Source: an uncultured Ilumatobacter sp. (lineage in GTDB: Bacteria; Actinomycetota; Acidimicrobiia; Acidimicrobiales; Ilumatobacteraceae). From it: DNA of 64,000 bases. The notes below the pieces were generated by a model. The model was not told the origin of the DNA, did not search any database, and worked only from the letters and a program-made list of their open reading frames with translations. Position 1 is the first letter of the stretch; every line of letters begins with the position of its first letter. The position numbers were made by a program, and so were the translations under genes. This document shows positions 8,737 through 16,603 of this stretch, one piece after another. The stretch is taken from the NCBI GenBank assembly GCA_937905835.1, contig CALCXK010000056.1:226510-290509 (forward strand), given 5' to 3'.

Positions 8737-9223
8737 GCCCGACGATTTCGAGCGCCGCGCCGCTGAACGAGTGGTCGAACTCGGCAACGACGGCCACGCC
8801 ATCGATCTCGGCACGTTTGCCGCAATGTTTGATCTGTTCCGTGTCTCGGCGCGAGTGGTCGGCGACCTCGAATCTGAAGTGCATCGCCCACTCGGATTGT
8901 CGATCGCCGGATTCCGAGTGCTGTTCACGGTCTGGGTCTTTGACTCCTTGGAAGTCCGAGAGATCGCACGGCTGTCGGGCGTCTCCCGAGCCGCAGTGTC
9001 CGGCGTCGTTACCACGCTGGAGAGGGAGGGGCTGGCCAGTCGTCAGCGTGATCACGACGACGGTCGCCTCGTCTCTGTGTGCGCTACGCCTGCCGGTGTC
9101 GAGGTGTTGGCGACGGCCTATCGGGCACAGAACCTGCGAGAGGGCGAACTGTTCGCGGCGCTGTCGTCTGGCGAGCTCGATCAGTTCACTGGTCTGCTTC
9201 GAAAAATTCTCAACGCTGAGTGA
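8729..9223 (+). CDS. MarR family transcriptional regulator
   Basis: This 164-residue winged-helix regulator has the MarR core: REIARLSGVSRAAVSGVVTT as the recognition region and QRDHDDGRLVSVCATPAG as the wing. It lies inside the phenylacetate cluster, overlapping the thioesterase stop (ATGACTGA) and followed 85 bases later by paaK. By context it probably senses phenylacetate, phenylacetyl-CoA or a downstream epoxide, replacing the PaaX or PaaR regulators of other bacteria. This role is inferred. Confidence 0.88.
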   Translation: MTEPDDFERRAAERVVELGNDGHAIDLGTFAAMFDLFRVSARVVGDLESEVHRPLGLSIAGFRVLFTVWVFDSLEVREIARLSGVSRAAVSGVVTTLEREGLASRQRDHDDGRLVSVCATPAGVEVLATAYRAQNLREGELFAALSSGELDQFTGLLRKILNAE

Positions 9224-9308
9224 CCCGGAGCTGCTTGCCCAGGAGATCATTAAGGCCTTGACGATCTGTGATCGAGCTGTCAGAATTGAGCCTGAACGAG
9301 GGGAAAAC

Positions 9309-10592
9309 ATGCCAACGACCGGATTTCATCAGCGCGAAATCGAGACGATGCCGCGGCCGCAGCTTGAAGCACTGCAGCTCGAACGCTTGCAATCAACGAT
9401 CGCAAGTCTGCGAGCCAACGTGCCCGTCATGGCCGAGCGCATCGCTGACGTCGCCGACCCGACGTCGCTCGACGATCTGGTCAAGTTCCCGTTCCTTCGG
9501 AAGACCGACCTGCGTGAGAATTATCCCTTTGGCCTTTTCGCAGTCCCGCGCGATGAGCTCGCTCGTGTGCATGCCAGCTCGGGGACCACGGGTAAACCGA
9601 CCGTCGTCGGCTACACCTCTGACGATCTCCAGGTGTGGGCCGACTGTGTTGCTCGCTGCCTGCGCGGCGCCGGGGTCGAACCCGGCCAGATGCTGCACAA
9701 CGCATACGGTTACGGCCTATTTACCGGTGGGCTCGGGTTGCACGACGGTGCGACCGAGGCAGGCATCAATGTCATCCCTGTCTCCGGAGGGAATACCGAA
9801 CGGCAGTTGATGCTGCTCAAAGACTTCGCTCCCGAGGCAATCTGCTGCACGCCGTCGTATGCACTGACCTTGGCCGAACTACTCGGCGACGCCGGACCCG
9901 ACTGTTCGCTGCAGGTCGGGATCCTCGGTGCTGAGCCGTGGTCGAATGCGACACGCGAAGCAATCGAAGCCGGTCTCGGCATCATTGCGGTCAATATCTA
10001 CGGCTTGTCCGAAGTGATCGGGCCGGGCGTGTCGTGCGAGACGGCAGACCGAGACGGCCTCGTGATCATGGAAGATCACTTCCTGCCCGAAATCGTCGAC
10101 CCAGACACCGGCGAGCGATTGCCTGACGGCGAAGTTGGGGTCTTGGTGCTGACGAGCCTCACGAAGCAGGCGTTTCCGGTACTGCGGTACTGGACGGGTG
10201 ACCTCTGCTCGATCACCCGCGAGCCTGCAGTCTGTGGTCGGACACACGCGCGCATGTCGTTCGTTCTCGGCCGCGCCGACGACATGCTCGTTATTCGTGG
10301 CGTGAACGTCTACCCGAGCCAGGTTGAGCACACACTTCTCGCCATCGACGGTGTCAGCCCACACTTCCAGCTCGTTGTCGACCGTGACGGCACGCTCGAC
10401 ACGCTCCTTCTCCGCGTTGAGCGAGACGATTCGGAGAGCGCACGATCGAACAACGATCTCGCCAGCGAGATCAAGTCCGAGATGCGCACGTCACTGCTCC
10501 TCGGTGTGACGGTGTCGGTCGAACCGCCCGGATCCGTGCCGCGATCCGAGGGCGGCAAGCTCAGCCGAACCCTCGACAAGAGGACTCTCTGA
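9309..10592 (+). CDS. paaK: Phenylacetate--CoA ligase
   Basis: PaaK activates phenylacetate with ATP and CoA, the entry step of the pathway. It has 427 residues from the ATG at 9309, which has AGGGG 5 bases upstream; earlier in-frame codons overlap marR. Family signatures are the N-terminal QLERLQSTIASL, SSGTTGKPTVVGYT (adenylate/P-loop), HNAYGYGLFTGGLGLHDG, YGLSEVIGPGVSCE, GDLCSIT, and VLGRADDMLVIRGVNVYPSQVE leading to the C-terminal lid. The stop overlaps the paaA start (TGATG). Confidence 0.95.
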   Translation: MPTTGFHQREIETMPRPQLEALQLERLQSTIASLRANVPVMAERIADVADPTSLDDLVKFPFLRKTDLRENYPFGLFAVPRDELARVHASSGTTGKPTVVGYTSDDLQVWADCVARCLRGAGVEPGQMLHNAYGYGLFTGGLGLHDGATEAGINVIPVSGGNTERQLMLLKDFAPEAICCTPSYALTLAELLGDAGPDCSLQVGILGAEPWSNATREAIEAGLGIIAVNIYGLSEVIGPGVSCETADRDGLVIMEDHFLPEIVDPDTGERLPDGEVGVLVLTSLTKQAFPVLRYWTGDLCSITREPAVCGRTHARMSFVLGRADDMLVIRGVNVYPSQVEHTLLAIDGVSPHFQLVVDRDGTLDTLLLRVERDDSESARSNNDLASEIKSEMRTSLLLGVTVSVEPPGSVPRSEGGKLSRTLDKRTL

Positions 10593-11527
10593 TGCACACT
10601 CTTGCTGACGCACTGACAGTCGGGCGGACTTGGTCCGGCCTCGATGACTTCCAGGCGTTCATCGATGCCGGCGGAATGGTCGAGCCGGGCGACGATATGC
10701 CCGAGGAGTTCCGGAGCGAGGTCTTCAGGTTCATCGAGTTCCACGCCAACTCCGAACTGATGGGTGGGCTGACTGAGCGCGACTGGATCCCACATGCACC
10801 CGGACTCCGGCTCAAGCAGATCTTCCTCGCGAAGACGCAGGACGAAATCGGTCACGCCCACCTCCTGTACATGGTCGCGGCCGACATGGGCGTCAAGACA
10901 CGCACCGAAATGCTCGAGCAACTCTTCGATGGCCGATCACGATTCCACAACGTGTTCCACTACAAAGCAGTCACGTGGGCCGACCAGGTCGCCATTGCGT
11001 TCCTCGTCGACGCGGCAGCTTTCGCGAGCCAGCGTGCGGTGTTTGCCGAGTGCACCTACGGGCCGTACAAGCGGGTGCTCAAGCGGATCGTTGCCGAAGA
11101 GGGATTCCATATGCGCCACGGCGAAGAGATGCTGCTGCGTCTTGCCACGGGCACAGACACCCAGCGAAAAATGTTCCAGGACGCACTCACCCGATGGTGG
11201 TGGCCTGCTGTACAACTCTTCGGGCCTGACTCGCCCGCCGGTGACGCCGATCCGCTGATCCGTTGGAAGATCAAGTCGGAGCGCAACGAAGTGCTGCGGC
11301 AGGCCTACGTCCAGAAGTACGTGCCGCTGCTGCACGGGTACGGCTTCGAGATTCCCGACAACGAACTGCATCAGGATGCTGACGGTCAATGGAAGGCGGG
11401 CTCGATCGACTGGGAGCCGCTCAAGGCCACGATGCGCAACGGTGGGCCTGACTCGGCGCGACGGATCGCAACGGCCGCCGCCAACTGGGGTGACACGGCA
11501 TGGGTCCGAGAGGCGCTCGAGCAATGA
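10592..11527 (+). CDS. paaA: Phenylacetyl-CoA epoxidase, catalytic subunit A
   Basis: PaaA is the diiron ferritin-like subunit that epoxidises the aromatic ring of phenylacetyl-CoA with O2. The 311-residue protein contains IEFHANSELMGGLTERDWIP, LAKTQDEIGHAHLLYMVAAD (EX2H iron motif) and IVAEEGFHMRHGEEML (second EX2H), exactly as expected. It overlaps paaK by one base and paaD by four, so the proteins are translationally coupled. It needs PaaC as structural partner and an electron donor (PaaE), which is absent from the window. Confidence 0.97.
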   Translation: MHTLADALTVGRTWSGLDDFQAFIDAGGMVEPGDDMPEEFRSEVFRFIEFHANSELMGGLTERDWIPHAPGLRLKQIFLAKTQDEIGHAHLLYMVAADMGVKTRTEMLEQLFDGRSRFHNVFHYKAVTWADQVAIAFLVDAAAFASQRAVFAECTYGPYKRVLKRIVAEEGFHMRHGEEMLLRLATGTDTQRKMFQDALTRWWWPAVQLFGPDSPAGDADPLIRWKIKSERNEVLRQAYVQKYVPLLHGYGFEIPDNELHQDADGQWKAGSIDWEPLKATMRNGGPDSARRIATAAANWGDTAWVREALEQ

Positions 11528-12009
11528 GCATTCTTTCTTCCGTTTCGGTTGAGTCGCTTGTCCAGTCAGTTGCTGACGCTGTCGCGAGTGTGCACGACCC
11601 GGAGTATCCGGACGTGTCGATTGCCGACCTCGGCCTGGTCGAGTCGGTCACCGTCTCGGAGTCGGGCGACGTCGCAACGATCGGCCTCATTCCGACGTTT
11701 AGCGGCTGCCCGGCACTCGACATGATCGCCACCGACGTCGAGGCTGCTGTGCTTGCGCTCACTGAAGTGCAGCAGTGCAATGTGGAATGGTTGCCCGGTC
11801 CGGTGTGGACCAACGAGCGGCTGACCGATCGTGCCCGGACGACACTGGCCGACGAATTCACGGTGGTCCTGCGACGCAAAGACGGTGGCCTGCGCTGCCC
11901 GATCTGTGGCAGTGACGCTGTTGTCGATCAGAGCCTCGCTGGCCCCACCCGATGTCGCTCGGTCGCCTGGTGCGACAGCTGCCGAAATCCGGTCGAGGTG
12001 ATGCGATGA
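11524..12009 (+). CDS. paaD: Phenylacetate pathway iron-sulfur assembly protein PaaD
   Basis: PaaD is a MIP18/SufT-like (DUF59) protein needed for maturation of the epoxidase system. The start at 11524 gives 161 residues and overlaps the paaA stop (ATGA). The DUF59 core is VADAVASVHDPEYPDVSIAD with PTFSGCPALDMI. The C-terminus carries a zinc-ribbon-like CPICGSD...CDSCRNP typical of longer PaaD forms. It is unusual that paaD lies between paaA and paaB rather than after paaC. The next gene begins 86 bases later, across a tandem repeat. Confidence 0.94.
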   Translation: MSILSSVSVESLVQSVADAVASVHDPEYPDVSIADLGLVESVTVSESGDVATIGLIPTFSGCPALDMIATDVEAAVLALTEVQQCNVEWLPGPVWTNERLTDRARTTLADEFTVVLRRKDGGLRCPICGSDAVVDQSLAGPTRCRSVAWCDSCRNPVEVMR

Positions 12010-12026
12010 CCAGTAATGCGATGAGA

Positions 12027-12093
12027 GTTGGAGCCAGAAGGGTTGGAGCCAGAAGGGTTGGTATGAGAAGGGTTGGAGCCGGAAGGGTTGGAT
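12027..12093 (+). repeat. 15-bp tandem repeat forming the paaB leader
   Basis: Four consecutive 15-base units of the type GTTGGAGCCAGAAGG (12027-12041, 12042-12056, 12057-12071, 12072-12086), the third and fourth with changes, are followed by a partial fifth unit GTTGGATC running into the paaB start. Each unit contains an AAGGG stretch resembling a ribosome-binding site; only the last is correctly spaced for paaB. Copy-number changes could alter spacing or upstream translation. Confidence 0.85.
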
Positions 12094-12094
12094 C

Positions 12095-12370
12095 ATGAAC
12101 ACGTATGAGGTCTTTCTGAAGAAGCCGGGGCGCGACGAGTTCCGCCATGCCGGGACACTCGACGCAGCTGACCCTGAGATGGCCGTGATGTACGCCCGCG
12201 AGACGCACAACCGCCGGGCCGAAGGGTCCGAGATGTGGTTGGTCGATCGCCGACATGTGCTGGTCGCTGACCCAGATTCGTTGGCTGTCAACGACCACAA
12301 ACCGCACCGCCACAACGACGGCTCGATCGTCGCCGCACGTCGTAGAGAGAACCGGGAGTCCGAAGTATGA
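12095..12370 (+). CDS. paaB: Phenylacetyl-CoA epoxidase subunit B
   Basis: PaaB is a small bridging subunit that couples PaaAC heterodimers in the epoxidase complex. The 91-residue protein begins MNTYEVFLKKPGRDEFRHAG and contains AVMYARETHNRRAEGSEMW, matching the family. The ATG at 12095 has GGAAGGG about 8-14 bases upstream, from the last unit of the tandem repeat. The stop overlaps the paaC start by four bases. Confidence 0.95.
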   Translation: MNTYEVFLKKPGRDEFRHAGTLDAADPEMAVMYARETHNRRAEGSEMWLVDRRHVLVADPDSLAVNDHKPHRHNDGSIVAARRRENRESEV

Positions 12371-13131
12371 GCCTCACACCAGCGGCTCGCGAGCACTTGC
12401 TCGCTCTCGCCGACGACGAGCACATGATTGGTGCGCGCCACACGAACTGGATTGGCCTCGGCCCGTTCCTCGAAGAAGATCTGGCGTTCTGCTCGATTGC
12501 CCAGGACGAACTCGGTCATGCGATCGGCTTGTACGAACTGCTGCTCGACGATGCCGGAACCGGCCGATCGCAGCTTGACGCATTCGCGTTGCAGCGTGCG
12601 CCGGGTGACTATCGAAGCTGCTGGCTGGCCGAGATCGAGTGTTCTGACTGGAGCGATTCGCTGGTGCGGCACTGGTTGTACGACCGGGCCGAAGACCTGC
12701 GCTGGAAGGCGCTGGAGTCGTGTACCGATCCTGTGGTTGCAGCACTCTCGCTGCGGGCGCAACGCGAAGAGTCGTTCCATCTTGCGCACGCCGAACAGTT
12801 CCTCAGTCGCCTTGCTTCCACCGATCAGTCGGCGCGCGTAGTCGCATCAATCGAACGGCTGATGCCGATTGCGTTCGGCTTGTTCGATTCGGTCGCGTCG
12901 GAACCCGAACTCCTTGCGGAGGGCTTCGTCACACAGTCGACGGCTGACCTGGAGGCCCTCTGGATCGAGGCAATCCTTGACGACCTGAAACGGTGGGACC
13001 TCGATGTCGACATCGTTGCTGGGCCCGGCCAGTTCAACGATCAGCGCCGCACCGTGAGAAGTGACGGCTTCGACGCCTTTCAGGCCGATCTGATCAAGGT
13101 CATCGAACTCGACCCAATTGCTGTTTGGTAG
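12367..13131 (+). CDS. paaC: Phenylacetyl-CoA epoxidase, structural subunit C
   Basis: PaaC is the iron-free or degenerate ferritin-like partner of PaaA in the ring epoxidase. The 254-residue protein contains GARHTNWIGLGPFLEEDLAF and IAQDELGHAIGLYELL near the N-terminus, and REESFHLAHAEQFL later, all typical of PaaC. The start overlaps the paaB stop (ATGA). No paaE reductase follows; instead a remnant reading in the same frame begins just after the stop. Confidence 0.95.
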   Translation: MSLTPAAREHLLALADDEHMIGARHTNWIGLGPFLEEDLAFCSIAQDELGHAIGLYELLLDDAGTGRSQLDAFALQRAPGDYRSCWLAEIECSDWSDSLVRHWLYDRAEDLRWKALESCTDPVVAALSLRAQREESFHLAHAEQFLSRLASTDQSARVVASIERLMPIAFGLFDSVASEPELLAEGFVTQSTADLEALWIEAILDDLKRWDLDVDIVAGPGQFNDQRRTVRSDGFDAFQADLIKVIELDPIAVW

Positions 13132-13152
13132 CCCAATCAGCACTCAGGAGAT

Positions 13153-13413
13153 ATCGAAGCCAAGCTCAAGTTCACACCCATCGGCGGGACCGGCACGGGC
13201 TTCCGTGTCGATATTCCCTTCGAGGGCACGGCGACGTCGAGCCACTGGGAAGGCGAGCGCAAGGTTTCCGGCGTCGACATTGTGCGCATTGGTGCCGCCG
13301 GCGTGCAGGCGCTCGACATTCGTGCCCGCATCGGCGAGGGTGCTGACGCCGTTGCGCTCGGCGCGATGGATGGCAACAAGTTGAGCCTGACGGTGTCGCT
13401 GATTTCAGCCTGA
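13153..13413 (+). pseudogene. DUF3237-like remnant without a normal start codon
   Basis: After paaC the frame reads about 86 sense codons to the TGA at 13411. The translation has protein-like character: KLKFTPIGGTGTGFRVDIPF, then GTATSSHWEGERKVSGVD and ALDIRARIGEGADAVAL, ending LSLTVSLISA. This resembles DUF3237 proteins, but they are normally about 150 residues, and the middle-to-late part seems deleted. There is an AGGAG at 13146-13150, but the next in-frame codons are GAT ATC GAA, with no ATG, GTG or TTG near. I infer a decayed or internally deleted gene; a rare AUC start is a weaker alternative. Confidence 0.45.
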
Positions 13414-13426
13414 CCGGAGCTCCTCC

Positions 13427-13477
13427 AAACGCGACTGAGCCGGCGTGACCATTGGTCGCGCCGGCTCCGTCGCGTTT
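13427..13477. terminator. 24-bp stem hairpin, probable bidirectional terminator
   Basis: The arms 13427-13450 and 13454-13477 pair at 22 of 24 positions (one mismatch is G-U compatible) around an ATT loop. The stem begins AAACGCGAC and ends GTCGCGTTT, so it has A/T tails on both strands. It lies between the end of the paa operon and the convergent lipoprotein gene, the expected place for a two-way terminator. Confidence 0.8.
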
Positions 13478-13507
13478 CAGGTTGTGTTCAGCAGAGTCGA
13501 CCCGGGA

Positions 13508-14197
13508 TCAGCCGTCGCTGTTCTCGGAGTCGTCCATGTCGTCCATGTCGCTCATGTCGTCCATGTCGCTCATGGCGGAGTGGTCGAGGCCTGCGGCGAG
13601 CGCGGCTTCGGTCGAACCGGCTTCGTCTTCAATGAAATCGACGCAGGCGACCTTGTTGTCCATGAACTCGGCGGGGTGGACCACGAAGGCCACGGCCTCG
13701 ACACCGGCAATTTGAGCATTCTCGGCGGTCATGAAGCCGTTGCCGTCGTTGTCGCTCGTGAAGGCAAGGTGGATCTCGTTCGGGGGTGTGGTGGCGCCGC
13801 CGATCTCGAACTGGTAGTGGTCGCCGGCGTTCCCGTCGGCGCAAGCCTGAGCGTGTACGTGGCTGATGTAGTCGACGTTGGGTTCGAGGCCGGTCAGTTC
13901 GGTGGTCACGGTGGTGCCAGCGGTGTGGCGAGCGATCACCGCAGTGCCTGCGACGGCGTCGTAGCCGGCGGGCCGCGTGTCCATCAGGACAAACTCGCCG
14001 CGTGCGAGTGATGCTCCGGCAACGTCGTCTGCCGGGGTGGCGTCAGTGTCGCCCATGTCCATGTCAGCCATGTCAGCTGTGTCCATGTCCATGTCAGCCA
14101 TGTCGGCGCTGGATGAATCGGTATCGGAACCGCATGCGGCGAGTCCGAGTGCGAGCAGTGCGGGCACGGCAAGGCGCCGCGCGATTGAAGTCTTCAT
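13508..14197 (-). CDS. SOD-like (CHRD/Cu-Zn SOD fold) lipoprotein with Met-Asp-rich segments
   Basis: The 229-residue protein has a signal peptide ending in a lipobox (LGLAAC, Cys22), so it is probably a membrane-anchored extracellular lipoprotein. Directly after the cysteine and again at the C-terminus are acidic Met-rich stretches (ADMADMDMDTADMADMDM; DHSAMSDMDDMSDMDD). Such Met/Asp/His patches can bind copper. The core contains TELTGLEPNVDYISHVHAQA and GDHYQFE, reminiscent of Cu/Zn superoxide dismutase-like or CHRD domains, though a complete metal site is not evident. The ATG at 14197 has AGGAG upstream. Function is unproven; metal handling or oxidative defence is an inference. Confidence 0.7.
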   Translation of the reverse strand: MKTSIARRLAVPALLALGLAACGSDTDSSSADMADMDMDTADMADMDMGDTDATPADDVAGASLARGEFVLMDTRPAGYDAVAGTAVIARHTAGTTVTTELTGLEPNVDYISHVHAQACADGNAGDHYQFEIGGATTPPNEIHLAFTSDNDGNGFMTAENAQIAGVEAVAFVVHPAEFMDNKVACVDFIEDEAGSTEAALAAGLDHSAMSDMDDMSDMDDMDDSENSDG

Positions 14198-14243
14198 TGG
14201 AGGTCTCCTGTGTGTTGTTCGTGAATGGATGGCTGAGGCAAAC

Positions 14244-14774
14244 TCAGGCCATCGGTGGTCCACGAACACGGAGCTGTGCGCCGAGCATTGCGTCGACGAG
14301 AACGTCGACGCGCCAGTGCGGCAACTGCAGAGCAGCGGGGGAGAAGTCCGGCGCTTCGGGAACGAAGAACGCTTCGATGATTCGGCGACTGGCGCTGAGG
14401 AGCCGAAGGGCAGCCCATGCGACGAGCGGTTGGAGTGCGAGACCGAGGAGAACGGGACTTGATAGCAGCGAACTGGTCGAACCGGTGCTGATGCGTTCGC
14501 CGATTTCCATGGCTGCGAACAAGCCGACCTGTACGCCAGCCAGCAGCGCGAGCGACGGTGCGCGGCCAGGGTCGCGTCGAAGAACTCGGACGGCTCCAAA
14601 CCAGGCTGCGATGCACACAGTGAGGATGACAATCGGGCCGAGGACGCCGAAGTATTCGTGTGACACGACGCTCTCGCCGGTTTCGGCGAGGTAGCCGATT
14701 TCGTGCGCCGTCATCGCTCCCGCTGCTGCAAGCGCGGCGACCCCAAACGGGTCAGCGCGCCGGGCAGGACTCAT
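14244..14774 (-). CDS. Integral membrane protein of unknown function
   Basis: About 176 residues with four or five hydrophobic segments (VAALAAAGAMTAHEIGYLA; GPIVILTVCIAAWFGAV; LALLAGVQVGLFAAMEIGE; VLLGLALQPLVAWAALRLL). I do not recognise the family. The frame is open to 14834, but the ATG at 14774 lies 7 bases after TAGCCT on the minus strand, matching the leaderless pattern of the window, and is preferred. It precedes the SOD-like lipoprotein on the same strand by 46 bases and may be co-transcribed with it; His and Glu residues within the first membrane segments might bind metal. Confidence 0.7.
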   Translation of the reverse strand: MSPARRADPFGVAALAAAGAMTAHEIGYLAETGESVVSHEYFGVLGPIVILTVCIAAWFGAVRVLRRDPGRAPSLALLAGVQVGLFAAMEIGERISTGSTSSLLSSPVLLGLALQPLVAWAALRLLSASRRIIEAFFVPEAPDFSPAALQLPHWRVDVLVDAMLGAQLRVRGPPMA

Positions 14775-14835
14775 ACCGTAAAGGCTAACTGCCTGGCTGA
14801 ACACCGAAGGGCCGGGCGCTTTGCCGTCGGTCACG

Positions 14836-16296
14836 TCAGGTGGCGAGTTGGTATTCGCCGTCGACGACTTGGAGGTGCACGACGTTCCAGGTTGATTGTT
14901 TGATCATTGCTGCTTCGACGGCGGTGCGTGCGTCGGGGTGGACTGATCGTTTGGGGAGTCGAGCGCGGATGATGTCGGTTTGGGTGCGTTGTCCGGTGGG
15001 GTGCATGTGTGTGCCGTTGGCGCGTGTGGTGGTGATGTGGTCGGTGGTGATTCGGGTTCGTGTGAGTTTTGAGCGGTGTTTGTATCGGTTGTGGCTGGAG
15101 CATTCGAGGCCGGCGTTGGTGAGTGAGGTGTGGCCGGTTCCGTTGGCGTATTCGTTGAGGTGGTCGATTTGGCAGTGTTCGGCGGGAATGTTGCAGCCGG
15201 GGTGGGAGCATCGGTGTCCGAGGAGTTTGGCCATGGCTTTGATGGGGCCGGTGAAGAGTCGTCGGGTGCGGCCGTAGCTGATGGGCATGCCGGTGTTGTC
15301 GGTGATGATGGAGCGGATTCGGCCGTGGATGAGTGAGCGGACGAGTTCGTCGTTGTTGATGGGTGAACCGGAGGTGGTTTCTTTGCGGCGGTGGGTGAGT
15401 GGCGGGGGAGCGAGGTCGGTGGGTGTTGGTGTGAGTCCGGCTGCGGCGAGGGCGTGTTCGGTGTCGTAGCGCGATGCGATGATGTTGACAATGGTGGGGA
15501 TTGGGCCGATGGTGAGGTTGGCGTCGGTGGCTGTTTGTGCGGCGCGGAAAATGTTTTGGAGTGCGTCGCGGCGGCGTTGTTTGTCGGTGCGTGCAAGGAG
15601 TGAGGTCGGGGCGTTTGGGCCGTGGGTGGCGTTGCGGGTTTGGCAGTCGAGGCGGAATTCGTGGTCGACGAATGAGTCGAAGATGGCAACCATTTCGGCG
15701 GTGTTGAGTGCGGTGCCGCCGCAGGCGCGCATGAACAGTTCGCCGCCGGCGTCGATGACGGTGGCGTCGCGGTGTTCGACGTTGTTGGCTGCGCGTTGTT
15801 CGGCGCCGTTGGTGTCAGCAAGTGTTTCCCAGCGCAGCCCGACGATGCGGAAGTCTTCGTATTTCAGTTGTTCAGCGGCGTCGAGCAGCGTGTTGACGGT
15901 GTCGGCCGTGCCGGTGGTGTCGGTGGTGTTCGTGTCGGTGTTGGTGAGTTGGTCGCCGACTCGCGGGTTGGCGCGAAGTCGGGCGAGTTCGTTGGCTTGG
16001 GCGGTGCCGATGTGGCCGTTGAGGAGTGCGTTGCCGGCACCGGTGACGGTGTCGAGGAGTGCTGCGACTTTGATGGTGCTGGCGGCTTGGCTGTTTGACC
16101 AGTTGAGGTTGGCGCGCAGGAATGCTTTGACTGAGCGGTGGCCGTCGTCGCGGAACAGGCCGCGTCGTTCGACTTCGCGTGTGATTGCTGCTTGTTCGGC
16201 TGAGATCCGGCGGTTCTCGAGTTCGTTGGTTCGTAGTCGTTCGAGGAGTGCTGGATCGTCGGTGACGATCAGCTCTGCAACGAGGGACGAGAACAT
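14836..16296 (-). CDS. DUF222 / HNH endonuclease domain protein (13E12 repeat type)
   Basis: The 486-residue protein has an N-terminal DUF222 region (ITREVERRGLFRDDGHRSVK; LNWSNSQAASTIKVAALLDT) and a C-terminal HNH nuclease (CSHPGCNIPAEHCQIDHLNE, then TNAGLECSSHNRYKH). This is the 13E12 family, multicopy in mycobacteria and often DNA-damage inducible. Its codon use differs from its neighbours: many ACC, ACA, CCC, AAA and CAA codons, with few of the TCG, CCG and ACG codons that dominate nearby genes. This suggests horizontal origin. The ATG at 16296 follows TATACT by 6 bases, and a LexA-type palindrome overlaps the promoter. Confidence 0.9.
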   Translation of the reverse strand: MFSSLVAELIVTDDPALLERLRTNELENRRISAEQAAITREVERRGLFRDDGHRSVKAFLRANLNWSNSQAASTIKVAALLDTVTGAGNALLNGHIGTAQANELARLRANPRVGDQLTNTDTNTTDTTGTADTVNTLLDAAEQLKYEDFRIVGLRWETLADTNGAEQRAANNVEHRDATVIDAGGELFMRACGGTALNTAEMVAIFDSFVDHEFRLDCQTRNATHGPNAPTSLLARTDKQRRRDALQNIFRAAQTATDANLTIGPIPTIVNIIASRYDTEHALAAAGLTPTPTDLAPPPLTHRRKETTSGSPINNDELVRSLIHGRIRSIITDNTGMPISYGRTRRLFTGPIKAMAKLLGHRCSHPGCNIPAEHCQIDHLNEYANGTGHTSLTNAGLECSSHNRYKHRSKLTRTRITTDHITTTRANGTHMHPTGQRTQTDIIRARLPKRSVHPDARTAVEAAMIKQSTWNVVHLQVVDGEYQLAT

Positions 16297-16302
16297 GACA
16301 AC

Positions 16303-16324
16303 AGTATATCGAACATATGTTCTA
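16303..16324 (-). promoter_or_regulatory. Leaderless promoter with LexA/SOS box
   Basis: TCGAACATATGTTCTA (16309-16324) matches the actinobacterial SOS box pattern TCGAAC-N4-GTTCGA with one mismatch. On the minus strand it directly abuts the -10 hexamer TATACT (16303-16308), which ends 6 bases before the HNH-gene ATG. LexA bound here would cover the -35/-10 spacer, predicting repression that is relieved on DNA damage. Confidence 0.75.
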
Positions 16325-16603
16325 TTAGGCCATTCTGGCCAGGTATTTCTTGCCCCTCACGGCGCTCAGTGTTGCTCTCCACCGGTTGAGTCGACTCCGG
16401 AAGGGAGAGCCAAGCTGCTGATAACCGTCAGCAACTCTCGGTCTCGACGACTGCGCCGTTCGGTGCAACCTCGAAGTACGAGGAGCGGCTCGAAGCGAGA
16501 TGCGATACCTCTATCCACGCGCACCAACTGAGGTCGGCATGCTGCACGAGTTCCCTCGGCTTGCCGAGCCGGTGTGAGCTGTCAATATGGGTGGGCAAAC
16601 GGC
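16325..16603. other. Non-coding or unassigned stretch
   Basis: I see no convincing gene here. Overlapping frames on both strands lack family signatures and start signals. The stretch separates the SOS-controlled HNH gene promoter from the small open frame at 16604. Confidence 0.5.

Noticed and set aside
12022..12789. A long minus-strand frame opposite paaD-paaC with repeats such as LQPFSYQPFWLQPF
   Set aside because: It is the antisense reading of the 15-bp tandem repeat and of clear paa genes; no start signal supports it.
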